Shown piece after piece: positions 9,701 to 17,480 of a stretch of DNA of 64,000 nucleotides. Source of the DNA: Thioflexithrix psekupsensis. Its GTDB lineage: Bacteria; Pseudomonadota; Gammaproteobacteria; Beggiatoales; Beggiatoaceae. The stretch spans positions 1-64,000 of the forward strand of contig NZ_MSLT01000002.1 of the NCBI RefSeq assembly GCF_002149925.1. Direction: 5' to 3'. The position numbers and the translations under genes are program-made. Below the pieces are notes generated by a model. It was not told where the DNA came from and ran no database searches. It saw only the letters and a list, made by a program, of their open reading frames with translations. The first letter of the stretch is position 1. Every line of letters starts with the position of its first letter.

Positions 9701-10469
9701 AATGATTTCCAGATTAGTATTTAGCCAAAAAGGGCAATTGTTATCTGCTGATTTAGATGGTAAAGCGGTTGTTTGGCAAGTAGATAAAGTGGGTTTAACC
9801 CAATTGAGTACACTTTCTCATGAAAAAACCATTCATGGCGCGTCATTTTCAATTGATGGTCAATTTGTTATCATGACATCAAATGATGGCAATATCAGCG
9901 TTTGGTCTGTCAACGGAGAAAAACTGCAATTTCTTGAAAAAGCCCATGATGGAATTGATGTTAATTCTGTGTTTTTCAATTCGACAGGGGAATTTGTACT
10001 AACTGCGAGTGATCAAGATGTGAAACGTTGGCAATTCCAAAATGGTCAACTGACCTTACAATCCCGTCTGTCAGAAGGACAAGATATTATTTGGGCAGAT
10101 TGGAATCCACAAAGTACCCGTTATCTACAAACCAGTCGTAATATGCCTGTAGGGATATTTGATGCACAGACGGGAGAAGCACTCTTCTCTTTACCCGGCC
10201 ATCAAGACACAGTCCGCCAGGGTTTTTTTAGTCCTGATGGTTATCAAGTGATCACGGTCAGCCAAGACAATACAGTACAGTTTTGGGATTTATCGAAAAA
10301 ACAAGAAGAAGCTAATTTTTTCCGTTTAACACTGCCTTTAACGGGAGAGATTCGTCATTCAGACCTTCGTTGTGTGGAACAAACCTGTTGGTTGATTGTC
10401 CCCGCCTCTGAACAAGAAGAACTTACCAGCGGAGCCATTGCACTTTATTCTATTAAAATGGGGCAATGA
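6744..10469 (+). CDS. nSTAND1 NTPase - coiled coil - TM - WD40 repeat protein
   Basis: 1241 aa. The start (ATG 6744 after GGGAG) gives the signature nSTAND1 opening PYPGLRPF followed by an 'FxGRE'-like YCGRE. Walker A is GESGCGKSS at residues 42-50 and Walker B is LLILVDQFEELF at 138-149. A winged-helix/arm region follows (ISHEALIRQWERLKEWA), then a charged coiled coil at about 485-530, a single hydrophobic segment at about 535-557, another helical linker, and from about 645 to the C-terminus a long WD40 array (repeat ends DRSVRVW, DNTLRYW, DRTIRLW, DGSLRQW, DGKAVVW, DGNISVW, DNTVQFW). STAND NTPases act as ligand-gated switches; here the WD40 part would be the sensor or scaffold. The operon context with a membrane and a TIR-like gene suggests conflict or signalling, which is inference. 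Confidence 0.9.
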   Translation: MNGPYPGLRPFRPEEAGIYCGREGVLKNLIEKLEKKFIVIIGESGCGKSSLVHVGFLNRLLSGTRISGGEKLSDKKEEKKSPSLWKIASFRPGDEPFKNLSDALIKNTSLHGDITQKLWERNFSALLQDNPLEEDHNLLILVDQFEELFRYEQRPNTVETFINCLLDCSQCDRVHVAIVLRSEFERDCHQYPVLTEKINEGTTFNVRLFYDDELRDIIRSPANTFGYTGNVEKELVEQIINDAKQNSGDSLALIQQALVSLWPPGADMKKVRLTLKAYQEVGGLQALSRVAEQAFGELNTEKERVAEILFRNLTTFNDGMLNDIPYTRYPMRLEHIAQLLHSDIRAVSEIINVFRQPGRHFLMPMQENKGRLSEGDIIDISHEALIRQWERLKEWAKDERRLTKQYWDLLSKDSFYKAKTGELLRGLDLQNAEQWLKRILSFYPTETQYNLWAERRCRNTKEESVGDFQQVKDESIGDFQRVIAFIEQSRAAEKQAKEIAEKEAKDKQAKENELRARYEELQQQKLENRRKKADALIAFAVAFLLLISTMSFGLLWNEAKKAREAAIAANELAQQAEQYRRQELFESRRTHAALLAQNGDYAGAQSVLKQTYGIEDDSETGKMTRHARDWLAGLIEVMGAEGETLFSEIGKPLLAMAMSPDGVRVAVAGENGVLQLHDAQTGERVRTLSGHERHVNVLVFETPQSLVSAGQDGKIIRHDLLNNTQSVVYEAEYEIFALARTTEWLAAAGASTQIVLLPLAEHAGVSDQKIRSIDSGHDDSIFSLAFDTQGKYLASASADRSVRVWQVADDALVTTLVGHADMVQSIAFHPDGQHLVTGSKDNTLRYWELNTGKSQVCAGHDDAVFSLAFLTPSVLASASADRTIRLWDVDSGQTLRVLQGHTAQVTGLFGKEKENVLLSVSNDGSLRQWPTHSPRQQLLPVAYAASAVAISPDGSFFVSGARTGLLQAYALPSLSPLWQREDIHQAMISRLVFSQKGQLLSADLDGKAVVWQVDKVGLTQLSTLSHEKTIHGASFSIDGQFVIMTSNDGNISVWSVNGEKLQFLEKAHDGIDVNSVFFNSTGEFVLTASDQDVKRWQFQNGQLTLQSRLSEGQDIIWADWNPQSTRYLQTSRNMPVGIFDAQTGEALFSLPGHQDTVRQGFFSPDGYQVITVSQDNTVQFWDLSKKQEEANFFRLTLPLTGEIRHSDLRCVEQTCWLIVPASEQEELTSGAIALYSIKMGQ

Positions 10470-10481
10470 TATTTTCTCTTC

Positions 10482-10534
10482 AAAAAAGCCACTGCACTAT
10501 TTCTTGAAAGATGAATAATGCGGTGGCTTTTTTT
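10482..10534 (+). terminator. Rho-independent terminator after nSTAND gene
   Basis: AAAAAAGCCACTGC at 10482-10495 pairs with GCGGTGGC at 10520-10527 (one G-T wobble) and is followed by seven T residues. The A-run before the stem would also let it work for the minus strand. Confidence 0.7.
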
Positions 10535-10591
10535 ATGCTTTCCCCCGCTCTAAATTCAAGCGAAATAACCGCATTAACGCCTCTTCATCAT

Positions 10592-10672
10592 GGATTCTTG
10601 TAATTTTCCATTCCGAAAATCCTGAAATTCTGTAAATTCTGATTCTGACAAAATAAAGGCTTTATGAAGCAC
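10592..10672. repeat. Degenerate relic of the MITE family
   Basis: Contains AAATTCTGTAAATTCTGATT followed by CTGACA, matching the right arm of the MITE copies at 23141, 56800 and 58938. The left arm is missing. Probably an old, decayed copy. Confidence 0.6.
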
Positions 10673-10792
10673 ATCATTTTGTTATAAATGGAATAAGTGA
10701 AGATTTACAGCAGAGTTGACAGAAAATATTCAATTCATTAGCATAAATCGTCAGTTTCTGACTCATAACAAACAAGAGAGGAGTGTAAGTAC

Positions 10793-11968
10793 ATGCTACA
10801 TGGTTTACTTGATTTGCCCGTGTGGGCTTTGGTTGCTATTACCCTAATTTTTACACATATTACTATTGCCGCCGTGACGATCTTTTTGCATCGACATCAG
10901 GCACATCGCGCCTTAGATTTACATCCAATCATAAGCCATTTTTTTCGTTTTTGGTTATGGTTGACGACGGGAATGATGACACGAGAATGGGTGGCCATTC
11001 ACCGCAAACACCACGCCGCCTGCGAAACCCCTGAAGACCCCCACAGCCCGCAAATTTTCGGCATTCAACGGGTATTGTGGCAAGGCGCAGAACTTTACCG
11101 CGCTTCCGCTAAAGATAAAGCCCTATTAGAGAAATATGGTAATGGTACGCCTAATGATTGGATTGAACGTCATTTATACACCCCTTATTCGTTAATAGGC
11201 GTTTTAGTGATGCTGTTTATTGACGTGCTATTATTCGGTGTATTAGGACTAACAATATGGGCAGTGCAAATGGTTTGGATTCCATTTTTTGCGGCGGGCG
11301 TGGTCAATGGTTTGGGACACTGGTGGGGATACCGCAATTACGAGTGTGCAGATGCTTCTACTAATCTTTGTCCTTGGGGAATTTTAATTGGCGGAGAAGA
11401 ACTGCATAATAATCATCATACTTTTGCCAGTTCGGCTAAATTATCGTCTCGTCCTTGGGAGTTTGATATTGGCTGGTTTTATATTCAATTACTCGCCAAA
11501 TTAGGGTTAGCGCAGGTGAAAAAAGTGGCACCGCCCGCCATTAAATTAAATCCCAATCCACGGTTGGAGGATGTTTGTAGTTTATTGCACCAGCGTTTCC
11601 CCGTGATGTTGCAATACGCACAACAGGTGATCGATCACGTTTATCGTCAGGAATTGAAACACGCTAATGGCGATTCCCGCACCTTACTCAAACGAGCCAG
11701 AGCCTTATTGATTCGGGAAGAGTCGCTGTTGGACGATCAAGAAAAGTCGCATTTGCAACATATTTTAGCGCAAAATCACGCCTTAGAAACCGTGTATCAA
11801 TACCGTTTACGTTTACAAAATCTCTGGCAACACACCACCGCCAATCAAGAACTTTTACTACAATCGTTACAAGAATGGTGTCGTCAAGCTGAAGCCAGCG
11901 GAGTGCAAGCTTTGCAAGAGTTTGCGCAATTATTACGCCGCTACACCAATATGCCAGCAACCGCTTGA
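10793..11968 (+). CDS. Membrane fatty acid (acyl-CoA/phospholipid) delta-9-type desaturase
   Basis: 391 aa. The three histidine boxes of the membrane di-iron desaturase family are present: HRHQAH near residue 33, HRKHHA near 70 and HNNHH near 205, with hydrophobic pairs between them. The enzyme would introduce a cis double bond into membrane acyl chains using O2 and electrons from a ferredoxin or cytochrome. The C-terminal ~130 residues are a soluble, helix-rich extension (KHANGDSRTLLKRARAL...), which resembles those of other gammaproteobacterial DesC-like proteins. GAGAGGAG precedes the ATG by about ten bases. It is a single-gene unit with its own terminator. Confidence 0.9.
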   Translation: MLHGLLDLPVWALVAITLIFTHITIAAVTIFLHRHQAHRALDLHPIISHFFRFWLWLTTGMMTREWVAIHRKHHAACETPEDPHSPQIFGIQRVLWQGAELYRASAKDKALLEKYGNGTPNDWIERHLYTPYSLIGVLVMLFIDVLLFGVLGLTIWAVQMVWIPFFAAGVVNGLGHWWGYRNYECADASTNLCPWGILIGGEELHNNHHTFASSAKLSSRPWEFDIGWFYIQLLAKLGLAQVKKVAPPAIKLNPNPRLEDVCSLLHQRFPVMLQYAQQVIDHVYRQELKHANGDSRTLLKRARALLIREESLLDDQEKSHLQHILAQNHALETVYQYRLRLQNLWQHTTANQELLLQSLQEWCRQAEASGVQALQEFAQLLRRYTNMPATA

Positions 11969-11986
11969 TTATCATAAAAATTCTAA

Positions 11987-12013
11987 CTAGCCTTTCCTAG
12001 CAAGAAAGGCTAG
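11987..12013 (+). terminator. Stem-loop after desaturase
   Basis: CTAGCCTTTC (11987-11996) pairs perfectly with GAAAGGCTAG (12004-12013). The T-rich tract is offset (GTGTTTTTG about 12 bases on), so termination is likely but not textbook. Confidence 0.5.
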
Positions 12014-12059
12014 AGCGGTGGTGTTTTTGTATTTTGCAACACTTGATTATTATACTTTT

Positions 12060-13196
12060 TTACTGCAAAAGTAAACGGGCAAGCATCCGCTCATAAATCT
12101 CAGATAAAGTGTCAATTTCAGTCACATTGACACATTCATTGACTTTGTGAATGGTGGTATTATTCACACCCAATTCAACCACTTGCGCCCCCGTCGGCGC
12201 AATAAAACGCCCATCCGATGTTCCCCCTGCCGTCGATAATTGCGCAGAATAGCCGCAAATGTCCTGAATCGCCGCTTGCGTGGCTTCTAATAATTCTCCA
12301 GCCGCAGTTAAAAAAGGTAAACCTCCATGCTCCCACGTTAAATCGTATTGAATCGAGTATTTTTGCAATAATTCATTAATTTTTTGCTGTAAATCCTCGT
12401 GTGTGACCTCTGTACTGTAACGAAAATTAAATATCACATTCAAATGGTTAGGAATCACATTGGTGGCTCCTGTTCCCGCATTAATATTAGAAATTTGAAA
12501 ACGGGTTGGCGGAAAAAACGCATTGCCCTGATCCCATTCTTGTGCGCATAAGTCGTTCAAAATAGGCGCAAAACGGTGAATTGGATTGTCGGCTAATTCG
12601 GGATAGGCAATGTGACCTTGAATGCCGTGTACGGTTAAACGTCCCGTTAAAGAGCCGCGTCGCCCATTTTTCAAAATATCGCCTAATTTTTCCTTACTCG
12701 ACGGTTCACCCACCATGCACCAATCAATGTATTCTCCACGATTCATCAAGGTTTCTACCACTTTAACCGTGCCATGTGTGGCCACGCCTTCCTCATCTGA
12801 AGTCAGCAAAAAAGCAATCGATCCCGCGTGTTCAGGATGCGCCGCCACGAAACGCTCGGCCGCTGTCACCATCGCCGCCACGCCGCTTTTCATGTCCGCT
12901 GCCCCGCGACCGTACAAATAACCGTCTTCAATCGTCGGTTGAAAAGGGTCATAACGCCATTTTTCTACCGGCCCCGTCGGCACCACGTCCACATGTCCCG
13001 CAAAAACCAACAGCGGCTTGGCCTCACCGCGTCGTGACCACAAATTTTGCACGTCACCAAAAGACAGCCATTCATTATTAAAACCAAAAGCAGCCAATCG
13101 CTCGGCAATTAGGCTTAAACAGCCCTCTTCTTTAGGCGTAATAGACGGGCGACGTATTAATTCAATCGTTAATTCTACCGTTGGAGACAGGGTCAT
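12060..13196 (-). CDS. dapE: Succinyl-diaminopimelate desuccinylase
   Basis: 378 aa, full length for DapE. M20 metallopeptidase-fold enzyme that hydrolyses N-succinyl-LL-diaminopimelate in lysine and peptidoglycan precursor synthesis. Metal-binding residues are visible in order: GHVDVVP (His, and Asp two residues later), GRGAADMKSG (bridging Asp), TSDEEG (catalytic Glu pair), MVGEPSS (Glu) and the C-terminal NNTIHKVNE (His). SSTAGGTSD-like STAGGTSDGRF is also typical of DapE rather than ArgE. It stands alone on the minus strand, with the peptidylprolyl isomerase terminator just upstream. Confidence 0.96.
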   Translation of the reverse strand: MTLSPTVELTIELIRRPSITPKEEGCLSLIAERLAAFGFNNEWLSFGDVQNLWSRRGEAKPLLVFAGHVDVVPTGPVEKWRYDPFQPTIEDGYLYGRGAADMKSGVAAMVTAAERFVAAHPEHAGSIAFLLTSDEEGVATHGTVKVVETLMNRGEYIDWCMVGEPSSKEKLGDILKNGRRGSLTGRLTVHGIQGHIAYPELADNPIHRFAPILNDLCAQEWDQGNAFFPPTRFQISNINAGTGATNVIPNHLNVIFNFRYSTEVTHEDLQQKINELLQKYSIQYDLTWEHGGLPFLTAAGELLEATQAAIQDICGYSAQLSTAGGTSDGRFIAPTGAQVVELGVNNTTIHKVNECVNVTEIDTLSEIYERMLARLLLQ

Positions 13197-13231
13197 GGTA
13201 TAAATCCGTAAATCATTTAAAAATAAAACAG

Positions 13232-13274
13232 AAAAAAAGGATAATTCGATCCGTGATCAAATTACCCTTTTTAT
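13232..13274 (-). terminator. Terminator of the isomerase/BolA/YciI operon
   Basis: On the minus strand AAAAAGGGTAATTTGATC pairs with GATCGAATTATCCTTTTT (16 of 18, the two others G-T type) across a three-base loop, and the T tract continues. It lies between the isomerase stop and dapE. Confidence 0.7.
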
Positions 13275-13290
13275 TGTCGTAATAATCCGC

Positions 13291-14157
13291 TTATTGCGCG
13301 GCCGATTCTTCTTGTGTAACAGGTTTTTCTACCGCAGGTTCTGCGACGGGCTTAACGATTTGAATCGTGGCTTTTTCGCGCAACAATTCAACATACTTTT
13401 GCATACGCTCATTGCTGACCATTTGTTGAATATGGTTTTTCACACCGGCCAACGCGGGGGGAGACATGGTACGCACTTCATCAACCCGCACAATATGCCA
13501 GCCGAATTGAGATTTTATGGGAGTTTCGCTGAGTTCTCCCACTTTCTGATTCTGCATGGCAGTGGCAAATTCTGGCACCACCGCATTGGCTTCTACCCAA
13601 CCTAAATCGCCGCCTTTCTCCGCACTGCCTGCGTCAATGGATTTGGTTTTGGCTAATTCGGCAAAATCGCCTTTTTGTTGCAATTCAGTTAATACTGCTT
13701 TTGCGTCTTCTTCAGTGGCAGATAAAATATGACTGACACGATATTCTTGTGGCATGGTGGTGGTTTTCACCAATTCATCATATTTGGCTTGAATTTCTTC
13801 TTCAGAAACAGGATTTTTTGCCAAATAATCGTCAAGAATTTGTGAAGCCAATAAGCTGCCCATTGCCGTGTTTAATTCACGTTTAAATTCGGCGGTTTGA
13901 TCAATGCCTTCTGCTTTAGCCGCTTGAATTAATAATTCCCGATCAATTAAACCTTGCATCATATCGGCTTCGCTTTGCATTTGGCCTTGACCTTGGCGGG
14001 CGCGAGCAAAAACCGCTTCTTTGTATTTTTTCCAGTCATGTTCGGTGACGTTTTGTTCATTGACCACCGCTACGGCTTCGTCTGCGGTTTCCGCAGCGTG
14101 AACCGATAAAGTGACAACACAACACAATAAGCCGCTGGTAATTAACGGTTTTAACAT
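13291..14157 (-). CDS. Periplasmic parvulin-type peptidylprolyl isomerase
   Basis: 288 aa from ATG 14157, preferred over a TTG 18 bases upstream because GGAG lies nine bases before it and the signal peptide (LLCCVVTLSVHA) then starts properly. A SurA_N-like helical region (residues ~20-120) precedes one PpiC domain (EYRVSHIL ... GGDLGWVEANAVVPEF ... SQFGWHIVRVDE), and a Pro/Glu-rich tail ends the protein. The role would be folding of exported proteins. It is the last gene of a yciI-bolA-isomerase cluster, an order common in Gammaproteobacteria. Confidence 0.9.
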   Translation of the reverse strand: MLKPLITSGLLCCVVTLSVHAAETADEAVAVVNEQNVTEHDWKKYKEAVFARARQGQGQMQSEADMMQGLIDRELLIQAAKAEGIDQTAEFKRELNTAMGSLLASQILDDYLAKNPVSEEEIQAKYDELVKTTTMPQEYRVSHILSATEEDAKAVLTELQQKGDFAELAKTKSIDAGSAEKGGDLGWVEANAVVPEFATAMQNQKVGELSETPIKSQFGWHIVRVDEVRTMSPPALAGVKNHIQQMVSNERMQKYVELLREKATIQIVKPVAEPAVEKPVTQEESAAQ

Positions 14158-14202
14158 GAAAAAAGAACTCCACAATTGGGGGGTGAAAAATGAATCATGC
14201 CA

Positions 14203-14478
14203 TTATTGCATTTCATCAGGGGTTTTGGCATGAATACTTAGGGCGTGAATGTCAGACGACATCAATGCGGACAAGGCTTCGTACACCATGCGATGGCGTT
14301 GTACTAAGGATTTGCCTGCAAATGCTGCGCTGACAAGGTGTACAGTAAAATGCCCGCCACCACTGCGTGCGCCGGCGTGGCCGGCGTGTTGGTGGCTGTC
14401 GTCGATGATGTCGATCTGTTTGGGTTGAAATGCGGTGGTTAAACACCCGCGAATTTTTTCTACGCGATCATCACTCAT
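14203..14478 (-). CDS. BolA-family protein
   Basis: 91 aa. Shows the BolA class II-type fold: an N-terminal helix (VEKIRGCLTTAFQP), the conserved DDSHQHAGH with histidines that can ligate an Fe-S cluster with monothiol glutaredoxin, then GGGHFTVHLVSAAFAGKS and LVQRHRMVYEALSALM. BolA proteins act with Grx4-type glutaredoxins in iron-sulfur trafficking and as stress regulators. It sits between yciI and the isomerase with a 12-bp gap upstream. Confidence 0.93.
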   Translation of the reverse strand: MSDDRVEKIRGCLTTAFQPKQIDIIDDSHQHAGHAGARSGGGHFTVHLVSAAFAGKSLVQRHRMVYEALSALMSSDIHALSIHAKTPDEMQ

Positions 14479-14490
14479 GCGTTTGTCCTT

Positions 14491-14790
14491 TTACGGTAAC
14501 ACTTTTTTAAACGGTTTAACCACCACTCGCGCATAAATGCCCGCTTCTAAGTAAGGATCAGCGTTTGCCCATTGTTGTGCGGCTTCTAAATTGTCGAATT
14601 CGGCGATCACTAAACTGCCCGTAAAGCCCGCGTTACCGGGATCGTTACAGTCAATCGCAGGGTGCGGCCCTGCAATGATCAGACGACCTTGTTCTTTTAA
14701 AATTTCTAATCGCGCCAAATGGGCAGGACGAGTTTGGCGACGCGCTTCTAAACTATCGGCGACATCTTCGCTAAGAATGGCATAAAGCAT
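14491..14790 (-). CDS. YciI-family protein
   Basis: 99 aa, the full length of YciI. Contains the family words [21 protein letters not shown] (catalytic-like His), [10 protein letters not shown] and [23 protein letters not shown]. Dimeric ferredoxin-like fold; the biochemical role is unknown in most bacteria. First gene of the yciI-bolA-isomerase operon; 12 bp separate it from bolA. Confidence 0.93.
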   Translation of the reverse strand: MLYAILSEDVADSLEARRQTRPAHLARLEILKEQGRLIIAGPHPAIDCNDPGNAGFTGSLVIAEFDNLEAAQQWANADPYLEAGIYARVVVKPFKKVLP

Positions 14791-14872
14791 GGGTTAATGT
14801 CTCAAGTATTGCAGTTCAAAATGACGAAGTGAATTATAACGTTTTTATAAGCGAAATTTAAGGGGGCGCGAA

Positions 14873-16315
14873 TTATTTTTGTAAGGGTTGTAACAGCGTC
14901 ACATTGGCTTCCATAAACGCATAAACATCAATTAAATCCCGCGGCCGCATATCGACTAAACTCTGTGCTAAATAATCAGCAAATGTCAATAATTGGCGAT
15001 AAGTTTGCCAATTGGGTTGAGTATGATAATTGAGATTAAACGCACATAATTCTGCGGCCAATGGAATAATATCTGGATTTAATAAAATATCGGTTTCTGG
15101 ATAAGTTATAAATAAAAAACTGGTGACAATGCGCCAATGTGCGGCATTCATTTGCATCAATCCCGCAACAAAAGCATTAAATCGCGCTTCTATGGCTTGT
15201 TCGGCGAAGAGAAATTGATAGAGTTTTTCTGCAAATAAGCGTTGTTGTGCGGGGTGTTGCAAGCCTTCTTCTAAAGATATTTTTTCAATGTCGCTTAATA
15301 CCTGTGCCGTTTCTATAATCATCACACTGCGTTCGCAAATTTCTTGATAATTTTTCTCCCGTAATAATTGCGAAAAAGTGGTTTGATTTAAATAATTCTG
15401 CATTGCGGTATGGGCAGAAATTCGGGCTTGTCGATAGGTTTTTAAATAACTTTCGCTGTAAAAACCTTCGCCATATTGGTGTAAAAAACGCTCAATTAAC
15501 ACGGGCAACGGTTGATAGCCGATAACTTTTTGTTCGGAGGAAATTTTTAAATCGTCTAATAATCTATTTTGTGCTTGTTGGGGGTCTAAGCGGGCTAATA
15601 AAGTTTTTTCTTGACGCAATAATTTTTGTCCCGCGCCCACAAAAAAAACCCGTAAATGTTTATCCGTACACGCTAAAATCTGTCCTAAACCCCATTCGGG
15701 TTTTTTCGGATGTCGCACGCGGTCGCCCACGCGAAAAGTGCGCACATTTTCTTGTTCATAGGCTAAACGATGGCGGGCTTGCGCCAGTATTTCATCATAA
15801 TAATATTCTAATGCAGGATTGACCCCGCGCAAACCCGCCACCACTTGTTCGCTCCATTGCAAATAATCGTGACGACGTTTACGACTCCAATTTAACGGCG
15901 GCGCGTGCGCAATATCGTACACGTTACAAATTTTATCCGCTAATTTCAATTGTTTAGCGCGAATGGAGAGTGAAGACGCATGTTCTATTTGGCGACGTTT
16001 GCGTTCTACTTTGGATAAGGTTTTATCATCGGTCACTTCGTTGACTACAGATAAGACTTCAACGCCGCATAAGGTTTGAATTTCTTCTGGCGTGGCGTTG
16101 GTGTCTTCCAACGTGTCGTGTAACAATGCACCAGCCAGCGTAACCACATCGCGTACACCACCAATTTTCCAAAGAATATCAGCGATTTGGATGGGATGAT
16201 TGATGTAAGGAGAGGCATTACGATCTTTACGACGTTGATCACGGTGCTTGTCTGCGGCAAAACGTAAAGCGGTTAATAACAGAGAAATGGCATCATCGTT
16301 GTTATTGGACATCAT
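14873..16315 (-). CDS. HD (MESH1/SpoT-like) hydrolase domain fused to DUF3553
   Basis: 480 aa. Residues 1-~170 match small alarmone hydrolases: HRDQRRKD, SPYINHPIQIADIL, GALLHDTLEDT (HD and ED pairs) and LKLADKICN (third metal Asp), i.e. the metal site that removes the 3'-pyrophosphate of (p)ppGpp. No synthetase domain is present. Residues ~190-240 read VGDRVRHPKKPEWGLGQIL and VFFVGAGQKLL, a DUF3553-type beta domain usually found alone or in helicase-like proteins. The last 230 residues are helical with no family recognised. The fusion suggests a hydrolase with a nucleic-acid or regulatory module, but neither substrate nor ligand is shown. Two adjacent ATG codons are possible starts, without a good ribosome-binding site. 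Confidence 0.8.
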   Translation of the reverse strand: MMSNNNDDAISLLLTALRFAADKHRDQRRKDRNASPYINHPIQIADILWKIGGVRDVVTLAGALLHDTLEDTNATPEEIQTLCGVEVLSVVNEVTDDKTLSKVERKRRQIEHASSLSIRAKQLKLADKICNVYDIAHAPPLNWSRKRRHDYLQWSEQVVAGLRGVNPALEYYYDEILAQARHRLAYEQENVRTFRVGDRVRHPKKPEWGLGQILACTDKHLRVFFVGAGQKLLRQEKTLLARLDPQQAQNRLLDDLKISSEQKVIGYQPLPVLIERFLHQYGEGFYSESYLKTYRQARISAHTAMQNYLNQTTFSQLLREKNYQEICERSVMIIETAQVLSDIEKISLEEGLQHPAQQRLFAEKLYQFLFAEQAIEARFNAFVAGLMQMNAAHWRIVTSFLFITYPETDILLNPDIIPLAAELCAFNLNYHTQPNWQTYRQLLTFADYLAQSLVDMRPRDLIDVYAFMEANVTLLQPLQK

Positions 16316-16516
16316 TGTCTATCATCTACGTACAAATTAAATGTAAAAGCGGTTTATCATGAATTAGCTTACGCCTTAACGACGCGATACGTCAAATCAA
16401 TCTGCATTATTTTTTTAATAACAGGAAACACGTCAACTCAGGTGACAGTGGCCTTGTCACTGCGTTAAACTGGTGTGGAGATTTTTGTTAAAAACCACCC
16501 TAATGAGGATTAATCA

Positions 16517-17407
16517 ATGGGCTTTATTCGTGTTATTAGTTTGTTTACTTTGCTGTTATTGTCTTGGTCGAGTCAGGCATTTTTTAATATTAATTCCGAT
16601 CCGAAGTCATTATGGCAATTTCGGGAGCAATATGTGCGTTTAGAAGCGCGAGAAAATACTGCATTGCCCAATCAACACCCCGTGCAATTAGAGACCGCAC
16701 AATTGCAACGCGCTTTGACGCATGTCGCCGTGTTAAAAAATGAACAAATGATTCCTTTATTTTCACGCTCCGAATTGACCATTTTAATTGATGCCATTGG
16801 GCGCGGTTTGGCAAAAGCCAGCCCCGATGAAGATGTGGTCTTTGCCGTCATCGGCGCGCATCCCGGCCTCATTACCCGTGAAAATCGAGTCACCACAGGA
16901 CGTGTTTTTTTTCAAGCAGATCGCTTAAATCTGATCGTGGGCGATGTTCATGCAGAAATTGATTACCATCAAGATCGCCGTTTGTATCCTTTTGTGGCAG
17001 GGCGACGCGATCAGGCCAAAATCCCCGAACGTCCCCTTGTCGCGCAAACCGGACAAACGTTGATGGATCAACGTGCCGATTGGGTGCAATTGGATTTAGC
17101 CGCAGCCTTGCCTTTGCCTGAATCCCACCCGATGGCGACTATGCCTTCGATTTTTGTCAATTCCGCGCCTTCCGACACGCAAGTGAAAATGACGCAAGAA
17201 ATCGCGCAGTTAAAAGCAGAAGTGGCTGAGTTAAAAGCCAGTGAAACTGCATCCGATCCCGTGTCCGTACCAACCCCTGCGGCTGCGCCTGTGCTGTCAT
17301 CTACGGTAGAAGCGCGTTTGCGGGAGTTGAAACGTTTACGCGATCAAGAGTTAATTTCCGAAGCGGTGTATCAACAGAAACAACAAGAAATTTTACGGGA
17401 TTTGTAA
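16517..17407 (+). CDS. Exported protein with C-terminal SHOCT motif
   Basis: 296 aa. A signal peptide (LFTLLLLSWSSQAFF) is followed by a mostly beta/alpha domain (residues 25-190) with no recognised family. Then come a Pro/Ser-rich linker with a short heptad stretch (IAQLKAEVAELKAS) and a C-terminal SHOCT-like helix pair (LRELKRLRDQELISEAVYQQ). The ATG follows an AGGATT about nine bases upstream. Stands alone between two minus-strand genes. Function unknown; a lipid- or envelope-associated role is only suggested by export. Confidence 0.75.
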   Translation: MGFIRVISLFTLLLLSWSSQAFFNINSDPKSLWQFREQYVRLEARENTALPNQHPVQLETAQLQRALTHVAVLKNEQMIPLFSRSELTILIDAIGRGLAKASPDEDVVFAVIGAHPGLITRENRVTTGRVFFQADRLNLIVGDVHAEIDYHQDRRLYPFVAGRRDQAKIPERPLVAQTGQTLMDQRADWVQLDLAAALPLPESHPMATMPSIFVNSAPSDTQVKMTQEIAQLKAEVAELKASETASDPVSVPTPAAAPVLSSTVEARLRELKRLRDQELISEAVYQQKQQEILRDL

Positions 17408-17417
17408 TTTTTCTCAC

Positions 17418-17457
17418 TCACTGGCAAACGATTCTTGTTGGTTTGCCAGTGATTTTT
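17418..17457 (+). terminator. Terminator between convergent SHOCT gene and serC
   Basis: TCACTGGCAAAC (17418-17429) pairs perfectly with GTTTGCCAGTGA (17441-17452), followed by TTTTT. Twelve perfect base pairs; probably serves both converging genes. Confidence 0.85.
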
Positions 17458-17480
17458 GAGAATAGGATCAACGCCAAATC

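Larger units (their letters stand above)
10470..10792. other. Intergenic: terminator, MITE relic, desaturase leader
   Basis: Between the nSTAND gene and the desaturase. It holds the terminator at 10482-10534, a degenerate half copy of the window's MITE family at about 10592-10672, and at the right end the GAGAGGAG ribosome-binding region of the desaturase. No coding or RNA gene is recognised. Confidence 0.6.

Noticed and set aside
16430..16470. Small hairpin GTGACA...TGTCAC before the SHOCT gene as riboswitch or RNA
   Set aside because: Six-base stem only, no conserved RNA motif recognised.
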